Shown here: piece by piece, positions 26,314-35,841 of the stretch | Layout: every line of letters begins with the position of its first letter | How positions within the stretch are numbered: position 1 is the stretch's first letter | Assembly: GCA_017437755.1 (NCBI GenBank) | Contig: JAFRXI010000011.1 | Location: forward strand, 1-64,000 | Reading direction: 5' to 3' | Length of the DNA: 64,000 nt | DNA from: Bacteroidales bacterium | GTDB lineage: Bacteria; Bacteroidota; Bacteroidia; Bacteroidales; UBA932 | Program-made: the position numbers and the translations under genes | The notes under the pieces: generated by a model | Seen by the model: only the letters and a program-made list of their open reading frames with translations | Told to the model about the DNA's origin: nothing | Database searches by the model: none

Positions 26314-26868
26314 ATGTCCCGGAAGCAGGATACATATAGGATCATGTCCGACAGCGAACTGATAGCCGCAGTAAAGGGCGGCGACGAAGCGGCTTTTGAC
26401 GCCATGTTCCTGAGATGGTATCCCCAGGTCCGGAAGTTCCTGCTTTCCCTTGTCCAGAACGAGCCTATGGCCGACGACCTTGCCCAGATGGTGTTCATGA
26501 AGGTGTGGATTTACCGGAGCCGTCTGGAGCCGTCAAAATCGCTCAGGAACTATCTGTTCGTCCTGGCCAGGAACGGGGCGCTGGACGTGTTCCGTTCCAG
26601 GAGGCACCTTCTCACGGTGGACACCCCGGAACCCCCGCACAAGCCCTCATCCGAAAGGTCCGAACACGTGGCGGAGTACCACGACATCCGCTCTTCTGTC
26701 CTCCGTGCGGTGGACCAGATGCCTCCGCAAAGGCGGGAGGTGTTCAGGATGAGTCGTTTCCAGTCGCTTTCAAACGAGGAGATCGCTTCCGCCACCGGGC
26801 TCAGCGTCCGCACCGTGGAGAAGCATCTCCAGCTTGCGGTACGCGACCTTAAAAAGCACTTCAGCTGA
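26314..26868 (+). CDS. ECF RNA polymerase sigma factor
   Basis: The 184-aa product has sigma region 2 at about residues 12-85 (DSELIAAVKGGDEAAFDAMF, DDLAQMVFMKVW, LRNYLFVLARN) and region 4 at about 125-180 (MPPQRREVFRMSRFQSLSNEEIA with HTH SVRTVEKHLQLA). It belongs to the Bacteroidota group paired with FecR anti-sigma factors and SusC/SusD systems. FecR lies 89 bp downstream and the SusC homologue carries an STN domain, so the trio is likely a trans-envelope signalling route controlling the 25-kb run that follows. Confidence 0.92.
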   Translation: MSRKQDTYRIMSDSELIAAVKGGDEAAFDAMFLRWYPQVRKFLLSLVQNEPMADDLAQMVFMKVWIYRSRLEPSKSLRNYLFVLARNGALDVFRSRRHLLTVDTPEPPHKPSSERSEHVAEYHDIRSSVLRAVDQMPPQRREVFRMSRFQSLSNEEIASATGLSVRTVEKHLQLAVRDLKKHFS

Positions 26869-26909
26869 ATTTTTTCACCCGGAGATTACGTAGTCCCCTG
26901 GTTTCGGCC

Positions 26910-26930
26910 GTTCTATATCAGCTATAGAAC
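26910..26930 (+). promoter_or_regulatory. Palindrome between sigma factor and FecR genes
   Basis: gttctata (26910-26917) and tatagaac (26923-26930) form an 8-bp inverted repeat with a 5-bp spacer, 28 bp ahead of the FecR ATG. It may be an operator or a weak hairpin. Confidence 0.4.
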
Positions 26931-26957
26931 TGATAATTGTAACACCGGAACTTATCG

Positions 26958-27956
26958 ATGGACATAGATCTGAAAACCATCCAGGCTTATCTTGACGGCA
27001 GTCTTCCCGACGATGAGTCGCAACTTGTCCAGGCATACCTTGCCGAGCATATCTCGGATCCGGAGGTCAACACATTGCTGGACAAGGAGTTTGACAAGTG
27101 CCGTACGGATTCGCTGTCGTCGGCCAGGGAGGCGCTTTCCATTACCAGGAGGAGGCTCGGACTTGGACGCGGCCGCCTGGTACTGACTTTGACCCGGGTC
27201 GCCGCCGTGACCCTGCTGGCGCTCATGGTGCCTGGCCTTCTCTATACCGGATACCGCCTGCACAGGGAGCCCGCCCCGGTTGCGTGGCACGAAATCACCG
27301 TTCCCACGGCCCAGACACGCCAAATCACCCTTCCCGACGGCACCCGCCTGATGCTCAATGCCGAGTCGCGTATGACTTGGCCGGAAAAGTTTACCGGAGA
27401 GGCCAGGGAGATCTTCCTCGAGGGAGAAATCAGGGCCTCTGTGGCAAAGGACCCCGGGCGTCCTTTCATAATCCATTCCGACGACGTTGACATAAAGGTT
27501 TACGGCACCACGTTCAATTTCAAGTCCTACAAGGGCGATTCCATGGTGCAGCTGATGCTGGAAGAAGGTTCCGTGGGCCTGGGCATCCCCGGTAGCGGGG
27601 GGCGCCGGGAAGTGAGGCTGACCCCGGGCGATATCGCCCAGTTCGACCGCCCCTCCGGCGAACTGTCGCTGGGCCGGGTTGATCCGCGTTCCTTCAAACC
27701 CTTCTCTGAAGACCGCTCGTTCAGCTTTTTCAACGTTCCCCTCTCCGACATCGCTTCCGAACTTGAACGCTCCTTCGGGGAAGAGATAGTGGTTGCCGAC
27801 CCGGAAATCACCTCCCGCAGGTTCCTGGCTTTCTTCACCAACCACGAGACCCTGGACCAGATCCTGGCGATGCTCGCGGCAAACGGAGGTCTGAATGTCA
27901 CGCGCTCGGGCGGGGTTGTCTATATAAATGGAAAGAAACACACAAAAACATATTAA
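26958..27956 (+). CDS. FecR-family anti-sigma factor
   Basis: The 332-aa product is an inner-membrane regulator. The cytoplasmic N-terminus (about 1-70) would hold the ECF sigma factor; one membrane helix lies near residues 76-97 (RVAAVTLLALMVPGLLYTGY). The periplasmic part contains the FecR domain (TAQTRQITLPDGTRLMLNAESRM near 115-140, FIIHSDDVDIKVYGTTFNFK near 175) and a C-terminal STN-like/DUF4974 domain (SFFNVPLSDIASELERSFG near 258). It is 15 bp from the SusC gene. A signal from the SusC N-terminal STN domain would release the sigma factor. Confidence 0.92.
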   Translation: MDIDLKTIQAYLDGSLPDDESQLVQAYLAEHISDPEVNTLLDKEFDKCRTDSLSSAREALSITRRRLGLGRGRLVLTLTRVAAVTLLALMVPGLLYTGYRLHREPAPVAWHEITVPTAQTRQITLPDGTRLMLNAESRMTWPEKFTGEAREIFLEGEIRASVAKDPGRPFIIHSDDVDIKVYGTTFNFKSYKGDSMVQLMLEEGSVGLGIPGSGGRREVRLTPGDIAQFDRPSGELSLGRVDPRSFKPFSEDRSFSFFNVPLSDIASELERSFGEEIVVADPEITSRRFLAFFTNHETLDQILAMLAANGGLNVTRSGGVVYINGKKHTKTY

Positions 27957-27971
27957 CCAACAAAAAGCACA

Positions 27972-30900
27972 ATGAGAAAAGCATTCACAGTATTTCTTGC
28001 TCTGCTGCTGCCGCTTCTGGGCATGGCGCAGAACGTGACGCTGGAACTCAGGAACGTTTCCGTACAGGAAGCTGTTGCCAAGTTGCAGGCGCAGGGCAAC
28101 TACACCATCGTGATCAATGCCGATGATGTGGATCTGCAGAAACGGGTATCCGTCTCTGCAAAGGACGCTCCTCTCTCCGAGGTACTGGCCCAGATTTTCG
28201 CCGGTCAGGACCTGGACTTTTCCGTCAACGGGAAGGCGGTATCGGTCAACCGGCGCCAGGCTTCCCACGCCGCACCCGTCGTGCAGAAAGGCACCCTGAG
28301 GGGAACGGTGACCGACCGCAACGGGGAACCCCTGATAGGGGCTTCAGTAGTTGACAAGGCTTCCGGGAAGTATTCCCTTACCGATGCCGGAGGCTCCTAT
28401 ATTATTGAGGATCTGTCGTTTCCTGCCGCTCTGACGGTCTCCTACCTTGGTTTCGATGACCAGGAAATAACCGTCACAGGCCGTGAGAGGCAACCCTACA
28501 CCATCGTCATGGAGAGCGAGAATACCGTCCTCGACGAGCTGGTGGTTGTGGGTTACGGTACCCAGAAGAGGGTCAACCTTACCGGCGCCGTCTCAGTGAT
28601 CGACGGAAAGGACCTCAACGCCCGCCCCGTCACCAACACCGCCATGGCCCTCCAGGGAGCCGACCCTTCGCTGGTGCTGACCACCGGCAGCGGCTCCATC
28701 GACGGCACCCACTACAGTGTGAACATACGTGGAAAACTGTCCCTGAACAGCGGCTCGCCGCTTATACTGGTTGACGGTATCGAGAGCTCCCTCTCGCAGG
28801 TTAACCCCAACGACATCGAGAGCATATCCGTGCTCAAGGACGCCTCGGCCTGCGCCATTTACGGAGCAAAGGCTTCCGCCGGCGTTGTGCTCATCACCAC
28901 CAAGAGCGGAACTGAGGGAGACGCCAAGATCACTTACAACGGACGTGTCTCCATCTCCGACAACACCACCAGCACGGACTTCATGACCTGCGGCTATGAC
29001 TACGTGATGCTTACAAACAAGTTCTACGAAACCTTCAAGGGCCGCGGCGCCTGGACCTATTCCGAGGATCAGCTTGAGCTGTTGAAGGAGCGCCGCTACG
29101 ACAAGACCGAGAACCCGGAGCGTCCCTGGATTATTCCCGACGAGACCGGCACTCACACCTATCTCTATCTCGGAAACTTCGACTGGTACGGCTTCCTGTT
29201 CAACAGGGTCCGCCCCGAGACCGAGCATAACGTCACTGTACGCGGCGGTACGGGAAAGGTTAAATACTATGCATCGGGCCGTTGGCTCTATCGCGAGGGT
29301 CTATTCGCCGCAAAGGCGCAGGATATCTACAACGGGTTCTCTCTCCGTGGAAAGATAGACGCCAAGATCAAGAAATGGCTGGATTATTCCACCAATGTGA
29401 GCTTTGAGCGCACCCATTACAAGTGGGGCGGCTATTGGGAGATGGATGGCTCCACCGAGTACAACGGAAGCGGCGGAGCTGGTATAATCTGGAATTTCAC
29501 GCAGAACGTGGGCCCCAATATCATGCCCTACAACCCCGACGGCACCATCGACATGTACTCCAGCTATCTTGCCGACGCCACCTCGCCCATTTTCTCCGGC
29601 CGCGGCGGCGTGTACATGGACGGGCGCAACCATAACGCCAACACCAACAACTACTGGACGTGGACCAACCGGTTCATCTTCCATATCTTCAAGGGGCTGG
29701 ACTTCACCGCCGACTATACCTACCGCAGGCGTGACCGCCTGGGCGCATTCCGCAGCCTTCCCACGGCAAACGCCTATGACAATGAAAACGGCAGGCTCTA
29801 CGAGGGCAACGGCCTTACCGGAGGCTTCTTCACGAACGGTTCCGTATATGACTTCTATCAGGAAGTCCGTTATATCCAGGACGGAAACGTGGCCAACGCC
29901 TACTTCTCATACGACAACACCTTTGGCGGGGCCCATCACGTTGCGGCCACCCTCGGTGCCAACTTCGACGACTATCATTCCACCAGCCTTACCATAAGGC
30001 AGAAAGGTTCCCTCAGCGATTCCCAGGCCTACATCAACATGGCGAACGGTGAAATTGAAAGGGCGGCGGAATCCAATTCGGCATATCGGACCCTCGGCTT
30101 CTTCGGGCGTCTGAACTATGACTGGAAGGGCCGTTACCTGGTTGAGGTGAGCGGACGCTTCGACGGTTCTTCACGCTTCCCCAAGGGACACCGCTGGGGT
30201 TTCTTCCCTTCGGCGTCGGCCGGGTGGAGAATCTCCGAAGAACCGTTCTGGACCAATGTCAAGCCTTATGTATCAAGCGCAAAGATCCGCGTCAGCTACG
30301 GTACCCTGGGCAACCAGCAGGTGAGCAACTATTATTACTGGGAGGAGCTCAAGACCGGTCAGCTCGGCGGCTATACTTTCGATGCCGTGAACAACGCCGG
30401 TTATGCATATGTCGATGCGCCGGTTTCCAGCAAACTTACCTGGGAAACGGTGGTCTCCAAGAACCTTGGCCTTGACCTGGGCTTCTTCCGGAACCGCCTG
30501 AATGTCAACGCGGACTTCTTCATCCGTGACACCAAGAATATGCTCACCACGGCCATGACGCTTCCGTTCGTTTACGGAGAAGCGGCCCCCAAGGAGAACG
30601 CAGCCGACCTGAGGACCAGGGGTTACGAACTCATGGTAAGCTGGAAAGACAACGTTACGGTGGCCGGAAAGCCGTTCTACTACGGCATCACCGCTTCCCT
30701 TGGTGATTACCAGACATTTATCACCCGTTACAACAACGATCCCGACAACCCCGTCCTGAGCGACCACTATGTGGGCAAGAGGCTTGGTGACATCTGGGGT
30801 TATACTACCGACGGCCTTTTTGCCACCGACGAGGAGGCTGCCGAATACGAGAGCACCATTGATTCGTTCGGTACGGTCAACAAGGGCATCAATGCCCAGG

Positions 30901-31541
30901 CTTCGCCCTGGAACCACCTGAAGGCAGGCGACTTGAAGTATGTGGACCTGAACAAGGACGGAAAGATCAACACGGGGTCCAATACCCTTAAGGATCCAGG
31001 TGACCGCAAGATCATCGGCAACTCCCGCCCCCGTTACAACTATGCCTTCAAGGGCGAGGTCAGCTGGCTTGGAATAGACCTCAGCGTCTTCTTCCAGGGT
31101 GTTGGCAAACTGGACTGGATGCCGAGCGGAAACTGCATCTATTTCTGGGGTCCTTATTCCTATCACAGGCCCACGTTCCTTCCCAATGACTTTGAAAAGA
31201 TGTGCTGGAGGGAAGGTGAGGACAACAGCAAAGCGGTCTTCCCGCGCGAGAGGGGCCGTATAGCAACCACTTCATATGTGGTTACTTCCGACTACTATCT
31301 GCAGAACGCGGCATACATCCGCCTCAAGAACCTGACTCTCGGGTACACCCTTCCCATCAAGAACAAGAACATTGTGGACAGGGCCAGGATTTACTTCTCC
31401 GGTGAGAATCTCTTCTACCTGTCACCCATGCGGAAGCATACCAAGTATATCGACCCGGAGGTTGCCACCAACTCAGCCTATGAGGACTGTACCTATCCTT
31501 ATTCCAGGACATTCTCTTTTGGTATTGACATAACATTCTGA
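27972..31541 (+). CDS. SusC/RagA TonB-dependent receptor with STN domain
   Basis: The 1189-aa outer-membrane transporter has a signal peptide (MRKAFTVFLALLLPLLGMAQ), an STN signalling domain (about 25-90), a carboxypeptidase regulatory-like domain (about 105-185, LRGTVTDRNGEPLIGASV), a TonB-plug start ELVVVGYGTQKRVNLTGAV near 187, and a long barrel ending YSRTFSFGIDITF. The SusC-type DASACAIYGAKASAGVVLITTK segment (quoted part IYGAKASAGVVLITTK) is present. It imports a ligand captured by the SusD partner 5 bp downstream. The STN domain fits with regulation by the upstream sigma/FecR pair. Confidence 0.95.
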   Translation: MRKAFTVFLALLLPLLGMAQNVTLELRNVSVQEAVAKLQAQGNYTIVINADDVDLQKRVSVSAKDAPLSEVLAQIFAGQDLDFSVNGKAVSVNRRQASHAAPVVQKGTLRGTVTDRNGEPLIGASVVDKASGKYSLTDAGGSYIIEDLSFPAALTVSYLGFDDQEITVTGRERQPYTIVMESENTVLDELVVVGYGTQKRVNLTGAVSVIDGKDLNARPVTNTAMALQGADPSLVLTTGSGSIDGTHYSVNIRGKLSLNSGSPLILVDGIESSLSQVNPNDIESISVLKDASACAIYGAKASAGVVLITTKSGTEGDAKITYNGRVSISDNTTSTDFMTCGYDYVMLTNKFYETFKGRGAWTYSEDQLELLKERRYDKTENPERPWIIPDETGTHTYLYLGNFDWYGFLFNRVRPETEHNVTVRGGTGKVKYYASGRWLYREGLFAAKAQDIYNGFSLRGKIDAKIKKWLDYSTNVSFERTHYKWGGYWEMDGSTEYNGSGGAGIIWNFTQNVGPNIMPYNPDGTIDMYSSYLADATSPIFSGRGGVYMDGRNHNANTNNYWTWTNRFIFHIFKGLDFTADYTYRRRDRLGAFRSLPTANAYDNENGRLYEGNGLTGGFFTNGSVYDFYQEVRYIQDGNVANAYFSYDNTFGGAHHVAATLGANFDDYHSTSLTIRQKGSLSDSQAYINMANGEIERAAESNSAYRTLGFFGRLNYDWKGRYLVEVSGRFDGSSRFPKGHRWGFFPSASAGWRISEEPFWTNVKPYVSSAKIRVSYGTLGNQQVSNYYYWEELKTGQLGGYTFDAVNNAGYAYVDAPVSSKLTWETVVSKNLGLDLGFFRNRLNVNADFFIRDTKNMLTTAMTLPFVYGEAAPKENAADLRTRGYELMVSWKDNVTVAGKPFYYGITASLGDYQTFITRYNNDPDNPVLSDHYVGKRLGDIWGYTTDGLFATDEEAAEYESTIDSFGTVNKGINAQASPWNHLKAGDLKYVDLNKDGKINTGSNTLKDPGDRKIIGNSRPRYNYAFKGEVSWLGIDLSVFFQGVGKLDWMPSGNCIYFWGPYSYHRPTFLPNDFEKMCWREGEDNSKAVFPRERGRIATTSYVVTSDYYLQNAAYIRLKNLTLGYTLPIKNKNIVDRARIYFSGENLFYLSPMRKHTKYIDPEVATNSAYEDCTYPYSRTFSFGIDITF

Positions 31542-31546
31542 CGATT

Positions 31547-33403
31547 ATGAAAAAGATACATATTCCCATATCGTTATTGATGGCGGCGGTGACGCTGGTT
31601 TCCTGCGAGGATTTCCTGACAAAGAAACCCGAGACGTCGCTTTCGCCCGGAACCTATTTCTCCTCCGACAAGGAGCTGGAACTCTGGACCAACAAGTTCT
31701 ACAGCGACATTGTTCCCGAAGCCGACGACGAGGCCGTGATCAACGCCGACGACAATGGTTCCACTTCATCGTTGAGCGCCCTCCAGAAAGGCACCAGGAC
31801 CCCGTCTTCAAAGTCATGGAGCAACAGTACCTGGAAGCCTCTCCGCGACATAAACTACATGCTGGAGAACATGCGTTGCGAAGATGCCGGCGTAAGGGCC
31901 CGTTACGAGGGCGTGGCATATTTCTTCCGCGCCTGGTTCTATTACAACAAGGTGCGCCAGTACGGGGACATTCCCTGGTACGACCACGTGATCGGATCCT
32001 CCGACACCGAGGACCTCAACAAGCCCCGCGACCCCCGCGGCTACGTGATGCTCAAGGTCCTCCAGGATCTGGACAGGGCCTATGAGCTCCTTCCTGCAAA
32101 ATGGCCGTCGGATGCTGTCTACCGTGTTTCCAAGGATGCCGCGCTGGCCCTCAAGTCCCGCGCCGCCCTGTATGAGGGAACATTCCGGAAGTACCATGCC
32201 GGCACCGCCTTTGTCCCCGTTGACGAACAGACCTTCGACAATGTGACGGTTTCATCCGAGTGGTTCCTTGGCCAGGCTGCCGATGCCGCCGGAAAGATGC
32301 TTGGAACCCGCAAGCTCTACACCGGCAACACCTTCGGCCTTTCCCCCAGGGCTACCGACGCTTCCTACAGGGAGTACTTCCTCCTTGAAGACGCGGAGTC
32401 CGACGAGACCATTCTTTCCGAGCGCTACAACGTTGACCTGAAAGTCCGTCACGGCATTCAGTTCACATACAAGGCCAACCACCGCAGCGCCACCGTCCGT
32501 ATGGTCAACCATTACCTCCAGAAAGACGGAAAACCCATCCAGGAGCGCCAGGGCTGGGAAACCATGCAGTTCTATGAGTCTTTCATCGACCGCGACCCCC
32601 GTATGGCGCAGACCATCCAGGGCCCTTCGACCCCGGCCCTTGAAATTGACGCGAAAACCGGAAAACCCGGTCCCGTGGCCCAGAAAATCGACTTTGAGCG
32701 CACCTTCAACGGATATCGCATAGTGAAATACATATCCGATTCCGGCCACGAAGGAGCCTCCACCTCAACCACGGATTATCCCCTGTTCCGCTATGCCGAG
32801 GTGCTTCTCAACTATGCTGAAGCCAAGGCCGAGCTGGGACAGCTAACCGATGACGACGTTCAGAAGACCATAGATGTAATCCGCGCACGCGTGGGCATGC
32901 CCGCGATGGCGAAGGTTCCCACCACCGTGGATCCCCTGATGGCCGAATACTATCCCAATGCAAAGGGAACGCAGAAGGCTGCAATCCTGGAAGTTCGCCG
33001 CGAAAGGACCGTGGAGCTCATCTGCGAAGGCTTCCGCCAGTGGGACCTTCTCCGCTGGGGTGAAGGCAAGTGGCTGACTCCCAAGTCTACCGGCGGCGTA
33101 ATGGGCATCTACCTCCCCGGCCTGGGTGAATATGACCTGGACAAGGACGGCAAGATAGACCTCTGCATATATCAGGGCACCAAGCCTTCAACCACCGCCC
33201 CTGCGGCAAATACCATAGAAATAGCCGGAAACTACTCCCTTTCCAACGGCACCAGCGGTTACCTGACCTACTATGCCGCAGAGGATTATGTTTGGGACGA
33301 GGGCAGGGATTACCTTTGGCCCATTCCGGCCGATCAGCGCTCCCTTACCCACGGTGCGCTGACCCAGAATCCCGGATGGGACGACGGCGTAAATTTTGAT
33401 TAG
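31547..33403 (+). CDS. SusD/RagB nutrient-binding lipoprotein
   Basis: The 618-aa product carries a lipoprotein signal (MKKIHIPISLLMAAVTLVSC, lipidation at Cys20) followed by EDFLTKKPETSLSPGTYFSS, the typical SusD N-terminus. Helical TPR-like stretches (ARYEGVAYFFRAWFYYNKVRQYGDIPW, with core RAWFYYNKVRQYGDIPW) and the C-terminal RRERTVELICEGFRQWDLLRWGEGK are diagnostic. It would cap the SusC barrel at the cell surface. The ligand is unknown; nearby phosphodiester-glycosidase and SGNH domains hint at a modified glycan. Confidence 0.95.
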   Translation: MKKIHIPISLLMAAVTLVSCEDFLTKKPETSLSPGTYFSSDKELELWTNKFYSDIVPEADDEAVINADDNGSTSSLSALQKGTRTPSSKSWSNSTWKPLRDINYMLENMRCEDAGVRARYEGVAYFFRAWFYYNKVRQYGDIPWYDHVIGSSDTEDLNKPRDPRGYVMLKVLQDLDRAYELLPAKWPSDAVYRVSKDAALALKSRAALYEGTFRKYHAGTAFVPVDEQTFDNVTVSSEWFLGQAADAAGKMLGTRKLYTGNTFGLSPRATDASYREYFLLEDAESDETILSERYNVDLKVRHGIQFTYKANHRSATVRMVNHYLQKDGKPIQERQGWETMQFYESFIDRDPRMAQTIQGPSTPALEIDAKTGKPGPVAQKIDFERTFNGYRIVKYISDSGHEGASTSTTDYPLFRYAEVLLNYAEAKAELGQLTDDDVQKTIDVIRARVGMPAMAKVPTTVDPLMAEYYPNAKGTQKAAILEVRRERTVELICEGFRQWDLLRWGEGKWLTPKSTGGVMGIYLPGLGEYDLDKDGKIDLCIYQGTKPSTTAPAANTIEIAGNYSLSNGTSGYLTYYAAEDYVWDEGRDYLWPIPADQRSLTHGALTQNPGWDDGVNFD

Positions 33404-33408
33404 GAGCA

Positions 33409-35829
33409 ATGAAAGTCGCTGTGAAAATAACCTTAGCGATACTGGCACTTCTCTCATGCGCCTGCGGCGGGAAAGAGCCTGCGGAGAAACCTTCTCCGCT
33501 GGCAGTTTCTCCGCTGACCCAGAACGTCGTCGGCCTCGGGGAACAGAAGACGTTCTCGGTGACTTCCGCTACGGACTGGTATGCCCGCAGCAACCAGCCC
33601 TGGGCCAAGGTTCTCACCACTACCGGCAAAGCCTCGGCTACGGCGTCACCTATGACCGTATCCGTTGAGGAAAACAAGGCGTCCGATCCCCGCTCGGCCG
33701 AAATCACGGTTTCCAACCTCGGGAAGGAAAGCGTGGTGGTCAGGATTGAGCAGGCGGGAAGCAGCGGAACCGTCACAAAACGGGGCATTTCCACCGCCGA
33801 AGACCTGCTTGGTTTTGCCAAGGCGGTCAACGGGGACGGCTCAATCGCCCTTTACCTGGTTGAGGGGACGGTGAAAATACTCAACGACATAGACTGTTCT
33901 TCCATCAAGGAATGGATTCCGGTCGGAAAAGAGTCGTCGCCGCTGACCTATAACGTCGACGGAGATGGATTCGTCCTCAAGAACGTTAACTGGAAGGTGG
34001 ATGTAACCAAGTATCCCCATGCAGGCCTCATCGGCTACGCCAAGAATGTTTCCATAAGCAACATTACCTTCGGAAGCAGCGGCAGCAAGGTGGAATTTAC
34101 CGGCAGCCCTTCCGGGAAGGTCCGCGCTGGGGGAATCCTCGGCTATGGTATCGGCGTGAAGATGGAAAGGTCCACGAACATGGCTTCGCTCTCCATGGAG
34201 GGTACATCTGCGACCGGGAACAACCTGATAATCGGTGGAATAGCCGGTTATATGGACGGGGATAGCTCCCTTGGCGGCGAACAGGCCAACCTGGCCTGCG
34301 TCAACCGGGGCGACGTTACCGTGAAGGTGGCCTGTCAGGAAGGCGGCCTCGTGGGGTATAACTCCGGAACCATAACGAACTGCACCAACTACGGCACCAT
34401 AAAGGGCCTGAAGGACGGCAGTTACGGTCCCGGATGGCTCTGCTCGTACAACAGGACCAAGGCCAACGTGACATCCAATTACGGTTATGGCTTTGTGAAC
34501 GACACCCCCGCCATGATGTTCAACGCGATGGCCAACTATGAGGATGGTTACGACATCGAGCACAACACCGTGGACTGGACGCTCGACGCCTATTATGATT
34601 GGGACGAGCTGGAAACCAGGCAGTTGCACAGCGGAGTCACATATCATCACTATAGTTTCAAGAACGTTCCCAGGCACATGCACGTGTTGGAGGTGAACCT
34701 GAAGGATCCCGGGATTGAACTCACTTCCGCAGTGGCGGACGAGGTCATCCCCAATCCCAACGGCAACAAAAACAACAACAACGGTTTCAATATCCGGGAG
34801 ACGCTTTCGATGCTCTGCAACCGTCGTCGTTCCGAGGGCCAGAAGATCCTTGCGGGAACAAACTGCTGCTTCTTTGACTCGAACGACGGAATCTCCCGCG
34901 GCTTCCATGTGGAAGACGGCGAACCTGTCTACATCAACAACCCGGCGGTGGTAAAGGACCTGGGCAACCACGCCTGGGGCTTTACGGTGTTCAAGGACGG
35001 AACCGCCTCCTGCGGCAAGAAGGCCTTCTCCGGAAAGCTCCGCACCGGCGGGAAGGAATACCCGTTCTACACTGTCAACGACACCACGCTGAGGCATGCT
35101 TCGCCCACTGTTTCTCCGGTCAACCTCTTCACTTCCAGATATGTACGGGTGCCGCATCCGGGATCGCCAAGCCTCATCAACGACCTGGCGGCCGACGTGC
35201 TCTACGTTATCTGCGAGTACACCGGCGATGTCATGACGGTCAACACCGGCTACAAGCAGGCCAGGGTCGTGGATATCCGCGACGGTCGTTCCGGAACAAT
35301 CTCCAAGCCGTACATCACTGCGAAGAACCGCGTTGGAATAGCCCTTTCGGGGAGCTACGCCACCCAATGGAACACGGTAAAGATTGGAGACGCCGTTGAA
35401 TTACGGTGCGACATAGCCATCGACGGAGACTCTTCCAAACCCATCCTATCGCTGGATTCCACCATGTATCAGCTCATGACCGATGGTGCCGACGCGTCCA
35501 ACACACCGGGAGCCTCGGCGAGCCTGTATTCCAAATACGACCCCATGACCTTCCCCGTGGTCAGCCAGGACCGCAGCAAGGTATGGATAGTGGAGGTGGA
35601 CGGGCGTCAGGTGTCGTCGACCTGGTACTCCCTCGGAATCAAGGGCTACGAGATCTACAGGATTGCCAAGAAACTCGGCGGATGGTGGGTCACCCGTATG
35701 GACGGCGGCGGATCGTCGGCCATGTGGGTCTGGAACTCCTCCACCGGAAAAGGCGGCCTGGTCAACCGGGTAAGCGACTCCAAGGGTGAGCGCAGCGACC
35801 TTACTTATGTAATACTCAGGGAAAAATAA
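33409..35829 (+). CDS. Lipoprotein: BACON-like + GLUG-like + phosphodiester glycosidase (NAGPA-type) domain
   Basis: The 806-aa product has a lipoprotein signal ending near Cys17-Cys19 (LLSCACGGK). Residues about 30-125 form a BACON-like beta-sandwich (TQNVVGLGEQKTFSVTSATDW). About 127-330 is a GLUG-like segment of the kind found in the following genes (DLLGFAKAVNGDG, NDIDCSSIKEWIPVG). From about 405 to the end is a DUF2233/NAGPA-type domain: LAGTNCCFFDSNDGISRGFHVEDGEPVY (core AGTNCCFFDSNDG), RVGIALS, and WWVTRMDGGGSSAMWVWN, the DGGGSS motif being the family hallmark. Relatives cleave GlcNAc-alpha-1-phosphodiesters. This is the only glycosidase-like enzyme in the run. Confidence 0.82.
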   Translation: MKVAVKITLAILALLSCACGGKEPAEKPSPLAVSPLTQNVVGLGEQKTFSVTSATDWYARSNQPWAKVLTTTGKASATASPMTVSVEENKASDPRSAEITVSNLGKESVVVRIEQAGSSGTVTKRGISTAEDLLGFAKAVNGDGSIALYLVEGTVKILNDIDCSSIKEWIPVGKESSPLTYNVDGDGFVLKNVNWKVDVTKYPHAGLIGYAKNVSISNITFGSSGSKVEFTGSPSGKVRAGGILGYGIGVKMERSTNMASLSMEGTSATGNNLIIGGIAGYMDGDSSLGGEQANLACVNRGDVTVKVACQEGGLVGYNSGTITNCTNYGTIKGLKDGSYGPGWLCSYNRTKANVTSNYGYGFVNDTPAMMFNAMANYEDGYDIEHNTVDWTLDAYYDWDELETRQLHSGVTYHHYSFKNVPRHMHVLEVNLKDPGIELTSAVADEVIPNPNGNKNNNNGFNIRETLSMLCNRRRSEGQKILAGTNCCFFDSNDGISRGFHVEDGEPVYINNPAVVKDLGNHAWGFTVFKDGTASCGKKAFSGKLRTGGKEYPFYTVNDTTLRHASPTVSPVNLFTSRYVRVPHPGSPSLINDLAADVLYVICEYTGDVMTVNTGYKQARVVDIRDGRSGTISKPYITAKNRVGIALSGSYATQWNTVKIGDAVELRCDIAIDGDSSKPILSLDSTMYQLMTDGADASNTPGASASLYSKYDPMTFPVVSQDRSKVWIVEVDGRQVSSTWYSLGIKGYEIYRIAKKLGGWWVTRMDGGGSSAMWVWNSSTGKGGLVNRVSDSKGERSDLTYVILREK

Positions 35830-35841
35830 ACCATGCACCAT

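Noticed and set aside
26952..28268. A 438-codon minus-strand frame opposite fecR and the start of the SusC gene
   Set aside because: It spans two solid plus-strand genes and contains no domain I can recognise.
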